The notes: generated from the letters alone by a model not told the origin. A stretch of 64,000 nt of DNA from Roseibaca sp. Y0-43 (GCF_020667835.1 NZ_JAFMPR010000003.1:248001-312000); one strand, 5' to 3'; counted from the first letter of the stretch, positions 1-7,701 are shown. Translations and numbers: made by a program.

Positions 1-1
1 C

Positions 2-775
2 CGCGCGTATTGCGCAGAAAAGCCCCCGAACCTGCGCGCCGAAGGTCTGCCCGTTGATATCAAGACGGGATCGCGCGCCTATGTGGTCGGGGCTTGCTCT
101 ATCCGGCCCGATGGCGGGCGCTATAGCCCTATCATGGGCGCGCTGGGCGTGGATGCCCTGCCACCCTTGCGCATGGCCCCAAGGCTGCCCAGCGCCGCGC
201 AAGAGCTTGTCCCGGTCGGGTTTCGACACATCCAGCTTGTGAAAGAGGCGGTCGCAATGGTCGAACATGTGGACAGCGCCGAAGAACTCGCGCGCAATCT
301 TGAGGCGGTCAGAGATGACCTTTGCCAAGAGGCCAGCACCATGCCCGTTAGTGAGGTGATAGCGATTGCCGGATGGGCTTGGCGGGCGCGTCTAGAGAAC
401 CGGATATTCAAAGGGCGTGACAGCGCCGTGTCCCTGCACCGCCTTGCACTGGACGCTCTGCGCAAATGGCATAACGAAGCTGACGCAATCGCGCTTTTCG
501 TGCTGCTACAGGACATGCACGGCCACAGCCCCGGCAAGCGGTTTGCGCTCGATTTCAAGGCTATTCGCGCGGCGGGGCTTTCTGGTCAGTCAATCCCGCG
601 CCTGCGTGCTGCCCGCCGAACCCTAGAGGCGGTCGGGCTGGTCAGGCTGGTAGGCAACCATCGGGCAGGGTCTAAGCACCAGACGTTCACTTTGGCGCAG
701 TTACGCACGACGGGCGGTGATGGGGAAGGCATTGTGAACATTGGCAAACCAAGCCCAAGAGGGCAGAATGATTAG
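2..775 (+). CDS. Primase-polymerase-like replication protein, C-terminal part (5' end outside window)
   Basis: The frame is open from the window edge, so the N-terminus is missing; 257 codons are visible. The first ~30 residues carry the end of a bifunctional primase/polymerase (prim-pol) domain: DIKTGSRAYVVGA followed by SIRPDGGRYSP, the family's lysine-containing strand and its Pro/Ser-x-x-x-dGg-Y turn. The remaining ~200 residues look alpha-helical, with a possible winged-helix segment near residues 175-225 (GLSGQSIPRLRAARRTLEAV). Such proteins occur in prophages, plasmids and integrative elements, where they prime replication. I infer that this is an element replication gene. An internal GTG at 83 could be mistaken for the start but would cut the domain. 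Confidence 0.6.
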   Translation, partial: RAYCAEKPPNLRAEGLPVDIKTGSRAYVVGACSIRPDGGRYSPIMGALGVDALPPLRMAPRLPSAAQELVPVGFRHIQLVKEAVAMVEHVDSAEELARNLEAVRDDLCQEASTMPVSEVIAIAGWAWRARLENRIFKGRDSAVSLHRLALDALRKWHNEADAIALFVLLQDMHGHSPGKRFALDFKAIRAAGLSGQSIPRLRAARRTLEAVGLVRLVGNHRAGSKHQTFTLAQLRTTGGDGEGIVNIGKPSPRGQND

Positions 776-836
776 CGCCCTATTTACCTTATGCCCTGCG
801 GCGTTCACCGCAAGTCACGAAAAAAAGGAACTCTTC

Positions 837-1268
837 ATGCGCTACCTTTTCGCCTGTCTTACAATTTGTGCTGGCCCCGCATTTGCTCAAGTTAATGATG
901 CGTCTATCGTCGCCCGTTGTGACGCCGAATGGGGCAACGACTTCCAAATGGTTGCGTTCTGCCGGGAACAACAGCGCACAGCAGGTAGTCGGTGGGTTGC
1001 AATTGTTGAGAGCGCTTCACTCGAAACACCCACAGCCAGCATTGTGGCGCGCTGCATGGGCGAATGGGGCGATGACTACCAGATGTTGGTCTTTTGCCAT
1101 GACCAACAGCAGACCGCGTTGCAAAGCCTAGAAAGCGAACCCGACGATGTGCCCGGCGAAGTGATGAACTCAATTTTGAGGCGGTGCACAGCCGATTGGG
1201 ATGACGACTACCAAATGCTTGTGTTCTGCCGTGACCAGCAAGTGACTGCATGGCGAAGCCTGCAATGA
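837..1268 (+). CDS. Secreted protein with three Cys-x13-Cys tandem repeats, unknown function
   Basis: This 143-residue protein starts at the ATG preceded by AAGGAA (825-830). The N-terminus is a signal peptide (hydrophobic residues 3-17, ending AFA before QVNDAS). The mature part holds three repeats at a period of 44-45 residues. Each has the pattern [IL]xxRC-x3-W-x-[DN]D-[FY]QM-x2-FC-x-[DE]QQ, with cysteines at 28/42, 73/87 and 117/131, always 14 apart. Even cysteine number and export suggest one disulfide per repeat. I do not recognise the family. It lies in the accessory segment next to tRNA-Ser, between a prim-pol-like gene and phage-type unknowns. An upstream in-frame start at 741 overlaps the previous gene and would bury the signal peptide, so it is rejected. 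Confidence 0.75.
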   Translation: MRYLFACLTICAGPAFAQVNDASIVARCDAEWGNDFQMVAFCREQQRTAGSRWVAIVESASLETPTASIVARCMGEWGDDYQMLVFCHDQQQTALQSLESEPDDVPGEVMNSILRRCTADWDDDYQMLVFCRDQQVTAWRSLQ

Positions 1269-1385
1269 CGCTTGGCACTCGAAGTGGCACGCTGCATGGG
1301 CGGGGGAAAGCAGGGGAAGGGTCTAAGATTACATATGACGCCTGAAATCGAACCTACAAAACCGATCCGAAAGGAACTGCCCGAT

Positions 1386-2009
1386 ATGGCAAACGACGAG
1401 CTCACAGACGATGCCCGACTAAATGAGGCAATCGACAAACTGCCCAAAGAGAAGCACGACAGGCTGGCCCAGATCGCCAAGGATATGCTGGCCCGCGATG
1501 TTGCGCCTTCCATGAAGCTGGAAATGAAAGATGACGTCTTGTCGATTGGTCTGGAAAGTGACGACCTAGCGACTGCCACGCTCTTGCAGATGGCAGACAT
1601 AGGCACGCGCGACCAAGACTTTCATGCGGGGCTTGTCGGGCAGATAGCTTGCCTAGGGTCGCACAAGCGCAATATCGACAGCGCAAATTCCAACTTTGTC
1701 ATGGCAGTTGTCCGGTCGATTGAGCCGCGCGATGAACTGGAGGCCATGCTTGCCACGCAGATGGGCGCTATTCATGCCGCGACCATGATGATGGCGCGCA
1801 AACTCAATCATGTGAACACTATCCCGCAACAGGACAGCGCCGAAAGAACGCTTAACAAGCTGGCCCGGACCTTCACCACGCAGATGGACGCCTTGAAGCG
1901 ATATAGGACAGGCGGGCAACAGAAAGTCACGGTCGAACACGTCACGGTCAATTCAGGCGGTCAGGCGATTGTGGGCGCGGTGCAGACGGGTGGAGGGGGG
2001 TGCAAGTGA
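1386..2009 (+). CDS. Conserved hypothetical protein, partner of the downstream Cys/His-Gly protein
   Basis: The 207-residue product is soluble, acidic and helical, with no signal peptide or membrane segment. The ATG at 1386 has AAGGAA at 1371-1376; an in-frame ATG at 1335 has no visible ribosome site. The last ~45 residues are recognisable from memory as a conserved tail in Rhodobacterales and rhizobial unknowns: a run like MDALKRYRTGGQQKVTVEHV, then a Gly/Val-rich end (GGQAIVGAV). Genes with this tail are usually followed by a small Cys-rich, HGxRGGAPxGxxNGxxxHG-type protein, as here, with a 4-base GTGA overlap. Function is unknown; a phage or integrative-element origin is inferred from context. 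Confidence 0.65.
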   Translation: MANDELTDDARLNEAIDKLPKEKHDRLAQIAKDMLARDVAPSMKLEMKDDVLSIGLESDDLATATLLQMADIGTRDQDFHAGLVGQIACLGSHKRNIDSANSNFVMAVVRSIEPRDELEAMLATQMGAIHAATMMMARKLNHVNTIPQQDSAERTLNKLARTFTTQMDALKRYRTGGQQKVTVEHVTVNSGGQAIVGAVQTGGGGCK

Positions 2010-2278
2010 AAACCCCCGACAACCCCAAGCACCCCGCCCAGCGCCTAGCAGATGCCCCGCGTTGCACCGCGACAGCCAAGAGCACGCGTTGCCGCTGCAA
2101 TGCCCCCGCCGTGAAGGGCTGGACGGTTTGCCGGATGCATGGCGCGCGCGGTGGTGCACCCTATGGCCCCGCCAATGGTCGGTGGCAGCATGGCGACAGA
2201 ACAAAGGCAAGCGACGACATGCGCCGCGCTATGGCCCAGCTTATGCGAAAGGCGCGCGAAACCGCCCAGAAAATCTAA
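2006..2278 (+). CDS. Small Cys/His-rich conserved hypothetical protein
   Basis: The product is 90 residues from a GTG start at 2006. GGAGGGG at 1992-1998 is well spaced for this GTG but not for the GTG at 2000. The GTG overlaps the previous stop (GTGA), so the two genes are probably translationally coupled. Residues ~20-50 carry C-x8-C-x-C-x11-C-x2-H, which could bind a metal. Next comes the glycine-rich signature HGARGGAPYGPANGRWQHG, typical of small proteins on prophages and integrative elements. The C-terminus is a basic amphipathic helix. No biochemical function is known to me. Confidence 0.7.
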   Translation: MKTPDNPKHPAQRLADAPRCTATAKSTRCRCNAPAVKGWTVCRMHGARGGAPYGPANGRWQHGDRTKASDDMRRAMAQLMRKARETAQKI

Positions 2279-2332
2279 ACCCTTTACTACGCCACCGATA
2301 CTGCGGAGAGATAGTTGCTTACGGAGAAAGAA

Positions 2333-2836
2333 ATGGATGAAGTTTCAGAGTGGTTGGCACAGCATCAACCGAATTGGGCTGAAGTGAGGCAGGAGCAGAA
2401 TCAAATCCTGTTTGGATTCGCGATGCTATGGCCCATTTTCGAGGCTCGGATTACCCAGAAAGACGGCAATCAAGCAGACCCAGAACGTATCAAGCGCGAA
2501 GTTGAGAAGCTTGAAAACTATGTTGCCCCAGCTGCAGTGAACGAAGCGTTCGACTACTATCGTGACCGCTATTTCAAAGGTGTTAATGCTCGTGCAAGGC
2601 GCGATGCGCTAAGTGGAGGGCGAAGGCTACCGGATGAAATCGGACAGGGGTTTAATGCCCCCAAGCCGAGTGATTCTCAAAGACTTCTAGCCGTTCTTCT
2701 GGTGATTAGTCGTCTTCGGAATAACTTCTTTCATGGGCAGAAAGCGCAATATGGCTATCAAGAGCAGAAAGAGAACTTCCAACACGCGAACAAAGTGCTG
2801 ATGGAGGTTTCGGTGCTATGGAATGGCAACCCATAG
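2333..2836 (+). CDS. HEPN-like protein (putative RNase fold)
   Basis: This 167-residue protein is predicted to be almost entirely helical. The start ATG has GGAG at 2323-2326. The key motif is R129-N-N-F-F-H134-G in SRLRNNFFHG, the R-x4-H signature of HEPN domains; the Asn after Arg and Gly after His fit the RNNxFHG subgroup. HEPN proteins are often metal-independent RNases in toxin-antitoxin, abortive-infection or CRISPR contexts. No MNT nucleotidyltransferase antitoxin lies beside it, so it would be a solo HEPN. Base composition is clearly more AT-rich than the housekeeping genes, which suggests transfer. Nuclease activity is inferred from the motif only. Confidence 0.55.
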   Translation: MDEVSEWLAQHQPNWAEVRQEQNQILFGFAMLWPIFEARITQKDGNQADPERIKREVEKLENYVAPAAVNEAFDYYRDRYFKGVNARARRDALSGGRRLPDEIGQGFNAPKPSDSQRLLAVLLVISRLRNNFFHGQKAQYGYQEQKENFQHANKVLMEVSVLWNGNP

Positions 2837-2921
2837 TCTCGCCAAGCGTTTTTTCTATGTGGGGCTTTATGTTGGGTGCAAGGCCAAAACGACAATTTTA
2901 TACAATTAAATCAATGGGTGA

Positions 2922-3011
2922 TGGCGGACAGTGAGGGATTCGAACCCTCGAGACGGTTCCCCGCCTACACACTTTCCAGGCGTGCGCCTTCGACCACTCG
3001 GCCAACTGTCC
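2922..3011 (-). tRNA. tRNA-Ser(GGA)
   Basis: On the minus strand a 7-bp acceptor stem (GGACAGT with ACTGTCC), D-arm, anticodon arm CACGC-CTGGAAA-GTGTG, a long variable arm typical of serine tRNA, and the T-arm GAGGGTTCGAATCCCTC are all present. The anticodon is GGA, reading UCC/UCU. Discriminator G (2925) is followed by encoded CCA (2922-2924). The accessory segment begins directly beyond its 3' end, the usual position of an integration site. Confidence 0.95.
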
Positions 3012-3062
3012 AGCGTGCGCGTCATAGCGCGGGCACCCCGAGGGCGCAAGCCACGTTTTGCC

Positions 3063-3893
3063 CTAGGGCAAAGCGGCGTGGCGGTTCACGTCCTTGTAAA
3101 GCAGATAGCGGAACGGCTCTGGGCCGCCAGCGTAGCAGGCCTGTGGGCAGAAGGCGCGCAGCCACATGAAATCACCCGCTTCCACCTCGACCCATTGCTG
3201 GTTCAGGTGGTAGACGCCCTTGCCCTGCAATACGTAAAGCCCGTGTTCCATGACATGGGTTTCGTCGAACGGGATGACCGCTCCGGGCATCAGGGTGACG
3301 ATGGTCACATGCATGTCATGGCGCAGGTCTGTCGGGTCCATGAAACGGGTGGTGGCCCAGCCGCCATCTGTGTCGGGCATGGGGTTGGGGGCGATGTCCT
3401 GCTCTTGCGCGAAGAAGGCATCGGGCGCGGGCAGGCCGTCGACCGCGATGTAGCGCTTGCGGATCCAGTGGAATACGGCGCCCTCTGTGGTGCGGATGGT
3501 CCAGCCCGCGCCCGCTGGCAGATAGGCGAAACCGCCCATGCCCAGACTGTGGGTGGTGCCGTCCAGCGTGATATCGACCGCGCCTTCGACCACGAAGATC
3601 GCGCCCTCGGCATTGGGGTCCGTCTCTGGCCGGTCGCTGCCGCCGCCCGCGCCCAACTCGACAATGTATTGCGAGAAGGTTTCGGCAAAACCGCTGAGCG
3701 GGCGGGCCAGAACCCAGAAGCGTGCATTGTCCCAAAATGGCAGGGCGCTGGTCACGATATCGGACAGCACCCCGCGCGGGATGACCGCGAAAGCTTCGGT
3801 GAACATGGCCCGGTCTGTCACAAGCTGCGATTGCGGGGGCAGGCCGCCCTTGGGCACGAAATACTTGCGGGCGGGGGTTTTGGGCTGGGTCAT
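3063..3893 (-). CDS. allE: (S)-ureidoglycine aminohydrolase (bicupin)
   Basis: The 276-residue length and bicupin layout match YlbA/AllE, which releases ammonia from (S)-ureidoglycine to give (S)-ureidoglycolate in allantoin degradation. The N-terminal cupin covers ~40-140 (GAIFVVEGAVDITLDG, YLPAGAGWTIR). The C-terminal cupin covers ~180-265 and contains the metal-site region HDMHVTIVTLMPGAVIPFDE then THVMEHGLYVLQGKGVYHLN. No other ureide genes flank it here, so the rest of the pathway must lie elsewhere. A palindrome TTTGCCC-TA-GGGCAAA overlaps the stop codon (3057-3072), without a T-run. Confidence 0.85.
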   Translation of the reverse strand: MTQPKTPARKYFVPKGGLPPQSQLVTDRAMFTEAFAVIPRGVLSDIVTSALPFWDNARFWVLARPLSGFAETFSQYIVELGAGGGSDRPETDPNAEGAIFVVEGAVDITLDGTTHSLGMGGFAYLPAGAGWTIRTTEGAVFHWIRKRYIAVDGLPAPDAFFAQEQDIAPNPMPDTDGGWATTRFMDPTDLRHDMHVTIVTLMPGAVIPFDETHVMEHGLYVLQGKGVYHLNQQWVEVEAGDFMWLRAFCPQACYAGGPEPFRYLLYKDVNRHAALP

Positions 3894-3992
3894 CGGCGGG
3901 CCATTATCTTGAGATGCCCCGCTACCCTAGCCCTGCCACGCCCCGCCGACTAGCGCGGAAAGCCGACAGGTGCTTTCGGCATTTCCGGGCAA

Positions 3993-5120
3993 TCAGCCAG
4001 CCGGGCGCAGGCGGAGCAGCTTGCCATCTTCGCCATCGGTCAGGACATAGATGAAGCCGTCCTCCGGCCCGACAGCCACATCGCGGATGCGCCAGTTCTG
4101 CCCGTCCAGCAGGCGGGCGACGGGGGTGAGTTCGCCGCCCTCCTCGTCGAACAGCGCAAGGTAGCGGTGCAAAAGGTTGCCGATCAGCAAATGGCCCTGC
4201 CAGTCCGAAAACGCATCGCCGTCATAGAACACCATCCCAGAGGGCGGGTTGTGGTTGTCGCGCCCGGCGGGCCAGTGAAAGGCCGGTGCCACGAATCCGT
4301 CACCGGGCTGGTGGGGCGGGGCGAATTCGTCGCCGCCGCGATAGGTGACGCCGAAGGACGCCAGCGGCCAGCCGTAATTGCCGCCGCGCTGGATGACATT
4401 CACCTCGTCGCCGCCCGCCTCGCCATGTTCGGCGACCCAGACCGCGCCGGTGTCCGGGTGAACCGTCATGCCCTGAATGTTGCGGTGGCCGTAGGACCAG
4501 ATCGCGGCAGCAGCGCCCGTTTGGCCCACAAAGGGGTTGTCGGCGGGGATTTCGCCGTCAAGCGTCAGGCGGATGACCGACCCGTTCTCGCTGCCAAGGT
4601 CTTGGGCAATGTGGTCAGGGCCGAAATTCTTGAAGCCCCGGTCGCCGAAGCCCGCGAAGACATGCCCGTCGGCAAAGGCAATGCGCGAGCCGAAATGCGC
4701 GCCGCTGTCAATGCCGGGGCTGACGGCGTGCAGCACCTCTAGGTCGCGCAGCGCCATCCCGTCCAGCCGCGCGCGGCCGAGATGGGTGGTCGTCCCGCCC
4801 TCTGCCGCGCCCGTCCATGTCATGTATAGCCAGCCGCTTTGGGCAAAATCGGGCGCGGCGGCAATGTCCAGAAGCCCGCCTTGGCCGCCAAAGACCACAT
4901 CGGGCGCGCCGGTCAGTTCAACCAGCCCGTCCGGGTGCCACAACAGCACATCGCCGCCGCGCAGGGTGAGTGCGATGCGGTCGGTGCCGGGCAGGAAATC
5001 GAAACCCCAAGGGCGATCAAGGTTCTCTTGCAGCATTTCTATCGTGTAATCCTGCGCGTTGGCGGGGGCGGCGAAGGCAAAGCTTGCTGCGACGAGCATC
5101 GGGTAAAGGTGGCGGTGCAT
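3993..5120 (-). CDS. PQQ-dependent sugar dehydrogenase, YliI/Asd-like, periplasmic
   Basis: This 375-residue protein starts at an ATG with AGGAGA eight bases upstream. Residues 1-23 form a signal peptide (LVAASFAFAAPANA). The rest is a glucose/sorbosone dehydrogenase-type beta-propeller: RPWGFDFLPG, GGQGGLLDIAAAPDF, SYGHRNIQGM (quinone-site region), EHGEAGGDEVN, GGNYGWP and RDNHNPPSG. The family oxidises aldoses in the periplasm using PQQ and passes electrons to an acceptor. It appears monocistronic and divergent from ffh. The exact sugar cannot be read from sequence. The open frame extends upstream, but only this start has a signal peptide and a ribosome site. Confidence 0.85.
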   Translation of the reverse strand: MHRHLYPMLVAASFAFAAPANAQDYTIEMLQENLDRPWGFDFLPGTDRIALTLRGGDVLLWHPDGLVELTGAPDVVFGGQGGLLDIAAAPDFAQSGWLYMTWTGAAEGGTTTHLGRARLDGMALRDLEVLHAVSPGIDSGAHFGSRIAFADGHVFAGFGDRGFKNFGPDHIAQDLGSENGSVIRLTLDGEIPADNPFVGQTGAAAAIWSYGHRNIQGMTVHPDTGAVWVAEHGEAGGDEVNVIQRGGNYGWPLASFGVTYRGGDEFAPPHQPGDGFVAPAFHWPAGRDNHNPPSGMVFYDGDAFSDWQGHLLIGNLLHRYLALFDEEGGELTPVARLLDGQNWRIRDVAVGPEDGFIYVLTDGEDGKLLRLRPAG

Positions 5121-5242
5121 GGCGTCTCCTTTCTGTTTAGGTTGAACAAAGCGCGATTGCGGGAAATTCAACTCACGATGCCGCGTGCACCCTGCTTTTC
5201 CTTGACTCCGGGCGCGCTTGTCCGTATCGCCCAACGAAATAC

Positions 5243-5316
5243 CCGGAAGCGATAGCCTTCCGGTCCTTTGGTGCAGCCAAGGATCGCCACCCACCAGCGC
5301 GTTGCGCCCGTGGGTG
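5243..5316 (+). promoter_or_regulatory. Structured leader upstream of ffh
   Basis: The 238-base gap before ffh contains three consecutive potential stem-loops. CCGGAAG (5243-5249) pairs perfectly with CTTCCGG (5257-5263). TCCTT with a bulge pairs with AAGGA around 5264-5283. CACCCAC (5288-5294) pairs perfectly with GTGGGTG (5310-5316), with an inner GCGC/GCGC. They end about 40 bases before the start codon. This could be a cis-regulatory RNA or a small RNA. The conserved SRP RNA apical sequence is not present, so it is not ffs. Confidence 0.4.
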
Positions 5317-5358
5317 CAAAACCGGTTTGAATGGCCCTTCGGGGCGGGAGTGATGCGC

Positions 5359-6828
5359 ATGTTCGAGAACCTGTCAGAACGGCTGTCCGGCGTCTTTGAC
5401 CGGCTGACGAAACAGGGTGCTCTGACCGAGGATGACGTTCGCGCGGCATTGCGCGAGGTCCGTGTCGCGCTGTTGGAAGCTGACGTGTCGCTGCCTGTGA
5501 CGCGCGATTTCATCAAGCGCGTGCAGAAAAAAGCCACGGGCGCGGCGGTCACGAAGTCGATCACGCCGGGCCAGCAGGTCGTCAAGATCGTGCATGACGA
5601 GCTGATCGCCATGCTGGAAGGCGACGAGGCTGCCGAGGCGCTGAAAATCGACAACCCGCCCGCGCCGGTGCTGATGGTGGGTTTGCAGGGGTCTGGTAAA
5701 ACGACCACCACCGCGAAGCTGGCCCGCCGTCTGAAAGACCGCGAAGGCAAACGCGTGCTGATGGCATCGCTCGACACCAACCGCCCGGCCGCGATGGAAC
5801 AGTTGGCGATCCTTGGCACCCAGATCGGGGTCGATACACTGCCCATCGTCAAGGGTCAGTCGGCGGTCGAGATTGCCAAACGCGCCAAGCAACAGGCCAC
5901 CTTGGGCGGCTATGACGTCTATCTGCTGGATACCGCGGGCCGCCTGCATATCGACGAAGTGTTGATGGACGAAGTGCTGGCTGTGCGCGATGCCGTCAGC
6001 CCGCGTGAAACGCTGCTGGTCGTCGATGGCCTGACCGGGCAGGACGCCGTGAATGTCGCCGCCGAATTCGACGGCAAGGTCGGCGTGTCGGGCGTGGTTC
6101 TGACGCGTATGGATGGCGACGGGCGCGGCGGCGCCGCGCTGTCGATGCGCGCCGTCACGGGCAAGCCCATCCGATTCGTGGGTCTGGGCGAAAAGACCGA
6201 TGCTCTGGAAGTATTCGACCCGAAGCGCGTTGCGGGCCGCATTCTGGGCATGGGCGACATTGTCGCGCTGGTCGAAAAGGCGCAGGAAGTGCTGGAGGTC
6301 GAACAGGCCGAACGCATGATGAAGCGCTTCCAGAAAGGTCTGTTCAACATGAACGACCTGAAGCTTCAGCTTGACCAGATGCTCAAGATGGGCGGTATGC
6401 AGGGTGTCATGGGCATGATGCCGGGCATGGGCAAGATGCAGAAACAGGTCGAGGCTGCGGGCTTTGACGACACAATGCTCAAGCGCCAGATCGCGCTTAT
6501 CAACTCGATGACCAAGAAGGAACGCGCGAACCCCGCGATCCTGCAAGCCAGCCGCAAGAAGCGCATCGCCGCCGGTGCCGGGCTGGAAGTGTCCGAGTTG
6601 AACAAGCTGCTGAAACAGCACCGCCAGATGGCCGACATGATGAAGACCATGGGCAAGAAGGGCATGTTGAAGCAGGCCATGTCCGGCATGTTCGGCAAGG
6701 GCAAAGGGGCCGATGCCATGCCAGACCCCGGCCAGCTTGACCCGAAACTGGTGCAGATGGCCGAACGCCAGATGATGGGCGGCGGCGCGCTGCCCGGTGG
6801 CCTGTCCGGCATGTTCAAGAAGAAATGA
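5359..6828 (+). CDS. ffh: Signal recognition particle protein Ffh (SRP54)
   Basis: Ffh is the GTPase that binds signal sequences and SRP RNA and delivers ribosomes to FtsY for co-translational export. The 489-residue product has the N domain (MFENLSERLSGVFDRL), G domain motifs G1 GLQGSGKTTTTAKLA (~112), G3 DTAGRLH and G4/G5 TRMDGDGRGGAALS, and a methionine-rich M domain (~300-440) ending GLSGMFKKK. The ATG at 5359 is chosen because the family begins MFENLSERL and GGAG lies eight bases before it; ATG 5353 is an alternative. It opens the ffh / chorismate mutase / rpsP gene order common in Rhodobacterales. Confidence 0.97.
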   Translation: MFENLSERLSGVFDRLTKQGALTEDDVRAALREVRVALLEADVSLPVTRDFIKRVQKKATGAAVTKSITPGQQVVKIVHDELIAMLEGDEAAEALKIDNPPAPVLMVGLQGSGKTTTTAKLARRLKDREGKRVLMASLDTNRPAAMEQLAILGTQIGVDTLPIVKGQSAVEIAKRAKQQATLGGYDVYLLDTAGRLHIDEVLMDEVLAVRDAVSPRETLLVVDGLTGQDAVNVAAEFDGKVGVSGVVLTRMDGDGRGGAALSMRAVTGKPIRFVGLGEKTDALEVFDPKRVAGRILGMGDIVALVEKAQEVLEVEQAERMMKRFQKGLFNMNDLKLQLDQMLKMGGMQGVMGMMPGMGKMQKQVEAAGFDDTMLKRQIALINSMTKKERANPAILQASRKKRIAAGAGLEVSELNKLLKQHRQMADMMKTMGKKGMLKQAMSGMFGKGKGADAMPDPGQLDPKLVQMAERQMMGGGALPGGLSGMFKKK

Positions 6829-6858
6829 CCCCCGGTCCCGCAAAGGAAAAGACCTGCC

Positions 6859-7155
6859 ATGAGCGATGAAAGCGCCCGCGCGGCCGAGTTACTGGCCGAC
6901 CACCGTGACAGCATTGACCGGCTGGATGCGATCCTTGTCTACACGCTGGGCGAGCGTTTCAAGCACACGCAGGCCGTGGGCCGCCTGAAAGCGCGGCACG
7001 ATCTTCCCCCGTCCGACCCCGCGCGCGAAGAGCGCCAGATCGAACGGCTGGAATGGTTGGCGAAAGAAGCCGACCTTGACCCGGAATTCGCCAAGAAATT
7101 CCTGAATTTCATCATCTCGGAAGTGATCCGTCACCACGAGAAGTTGCAACGCTAA
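6859..7155 (+). CDS. Chorismate mutase, AroQ class, monofunctional
   Basis: This 98-residue all-helical protein converts chorismate to prephenate for Phe/Tyr synthesis. Family residues are visible: RDSIDRLDAILVYTLGERF with the N-terminal arginine helix, then HTQAVGRLKARHDLPPSDPA with the Lys and Asp/Pro region, and a C-terminal helix FLNFIISEVIRHHEKL. It lacks a fused prephenate dehydratase or dehydrogenase. It lies 30 bases after ffh and 48 before rpsP, and is probably co-transcribed. AAAGGA precedes the ATG. Confidence 0.93.
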   Translation: MSDESARAAELLADHRDSIDRLDAILVYTLGERFKHTQAVGRLKARHDLPPSDPAREERQIERLEWLAKEADLDPEFAKKFLNFIISEVIRHHEKLQR

Positions 7156-7203
7156 CCCGATGGGCCGTGCGCCCGTCCTCGCCATTCTGAAGGAGAAACT
7201 GAC

Positions 7204-7563
7204 ATGGCAACGAAGATCCGTCTGGCCCGTGGTGGGTCCAAGAAACGCCCCCATTACGCGATTGTCGCGTCCGATTCGCGTATGCCGCGCGATGGCCGCT
7301 TCCTGGAAAAGCTGGGCACCTATAACCCGCTTCTGCCCAAGGACAGCGAAGACCGCGTGAAAATGGACATGGAGCGCGTGCAATACTGGCTGAGCCAGGG
7401 CGCACAGCCGACCGACCGTATCGCCCGTTTCCTTGAAGCGGCTGGCGTGCGCGAAAAGGCGACCCGCGCCAACATGAAGAAAGCCCAGCCCGGCAAGAAG
7501 GCGCAGGAACGTGCCAAGGAAAAGGCCGCCAAGGCCGAAGCCGGCAGCGAAGCCGCCGAATAA
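7204..7563 (+). CDS. rpsP: 30S ribosomal protein S16
   Basis: S16 is an assembly protein of the 30S body. The first ~80 residues match the family: [39 protein letters not shown] and [13 protein letters not shown]. The tail (~85-119) is a Lys/Ala/Glu-rich extension seen in alphaproteobacteria. It starts after GGAG at 7191-7194. In many genomes rimM and trmD follow directly; here a stem-loop and a glycosyltransferase gene intervene. Confidence 0.97.
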   Translation: MATKIRLARGGSKKRPHYAIVASDSRMPRDGRFLEKLGTYNPLLPKDSEDRVKMDMERVQYWLSQGAQPTDRIARFLEAAGVREKATRANMKKAQPGKKAQERAKEKAAKAEAGSEAAE

Positions 7564-7574
7564 ACGACTGCGCA

Positions 7575-7599
7575 GGCGGGCGGTTTTACGCCGCCCGCC
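7575..7599 (+). terminator. Stem-loop after rpsP
   Basis: GGCGGGCGG (7575-7583) and CCGCCCGCC (7591-7599) form a perfect 9-bp GC stem with a 7-base loop, 12 bases after the rpsP stop. No T-run follows, so it may act as a processing or pausing structure rather than a strict terminator. It marks the boundary to the inserted glycosyltransferase. Confidence 0.5.
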
Positions 7600-7701
7600 G
7601 CCGCGCGCGCCGAGGGTCGCGGCATGGCCCGCGCTTTCGATCTGGCGGCATGACCCGTTCGGCGTTAGGCTTTCCCCAGCCGAAAACGACGGATTTGTGC
7701 G

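Noticed and set aside
1-2921. Integrase or complete prophage
   Set aside because: No recombinase, capsid, terminase or tail gene can be read in this stretch; only one edge of an element is supported.
3057-3072. Palindrome TTTGCCC-TA-GGGCAAA as an operator
   Set aside because: It covers the stop codon of allE and is more likely a weak transcript-end structure or chance; no T-run or promoter nearby.
5121-5358. SRP RNA (ffs) in the ffh leader
   Set aside because: The conserved apical-loop sequence of small SRP RNA is absent; only unassigned hairpins are present.
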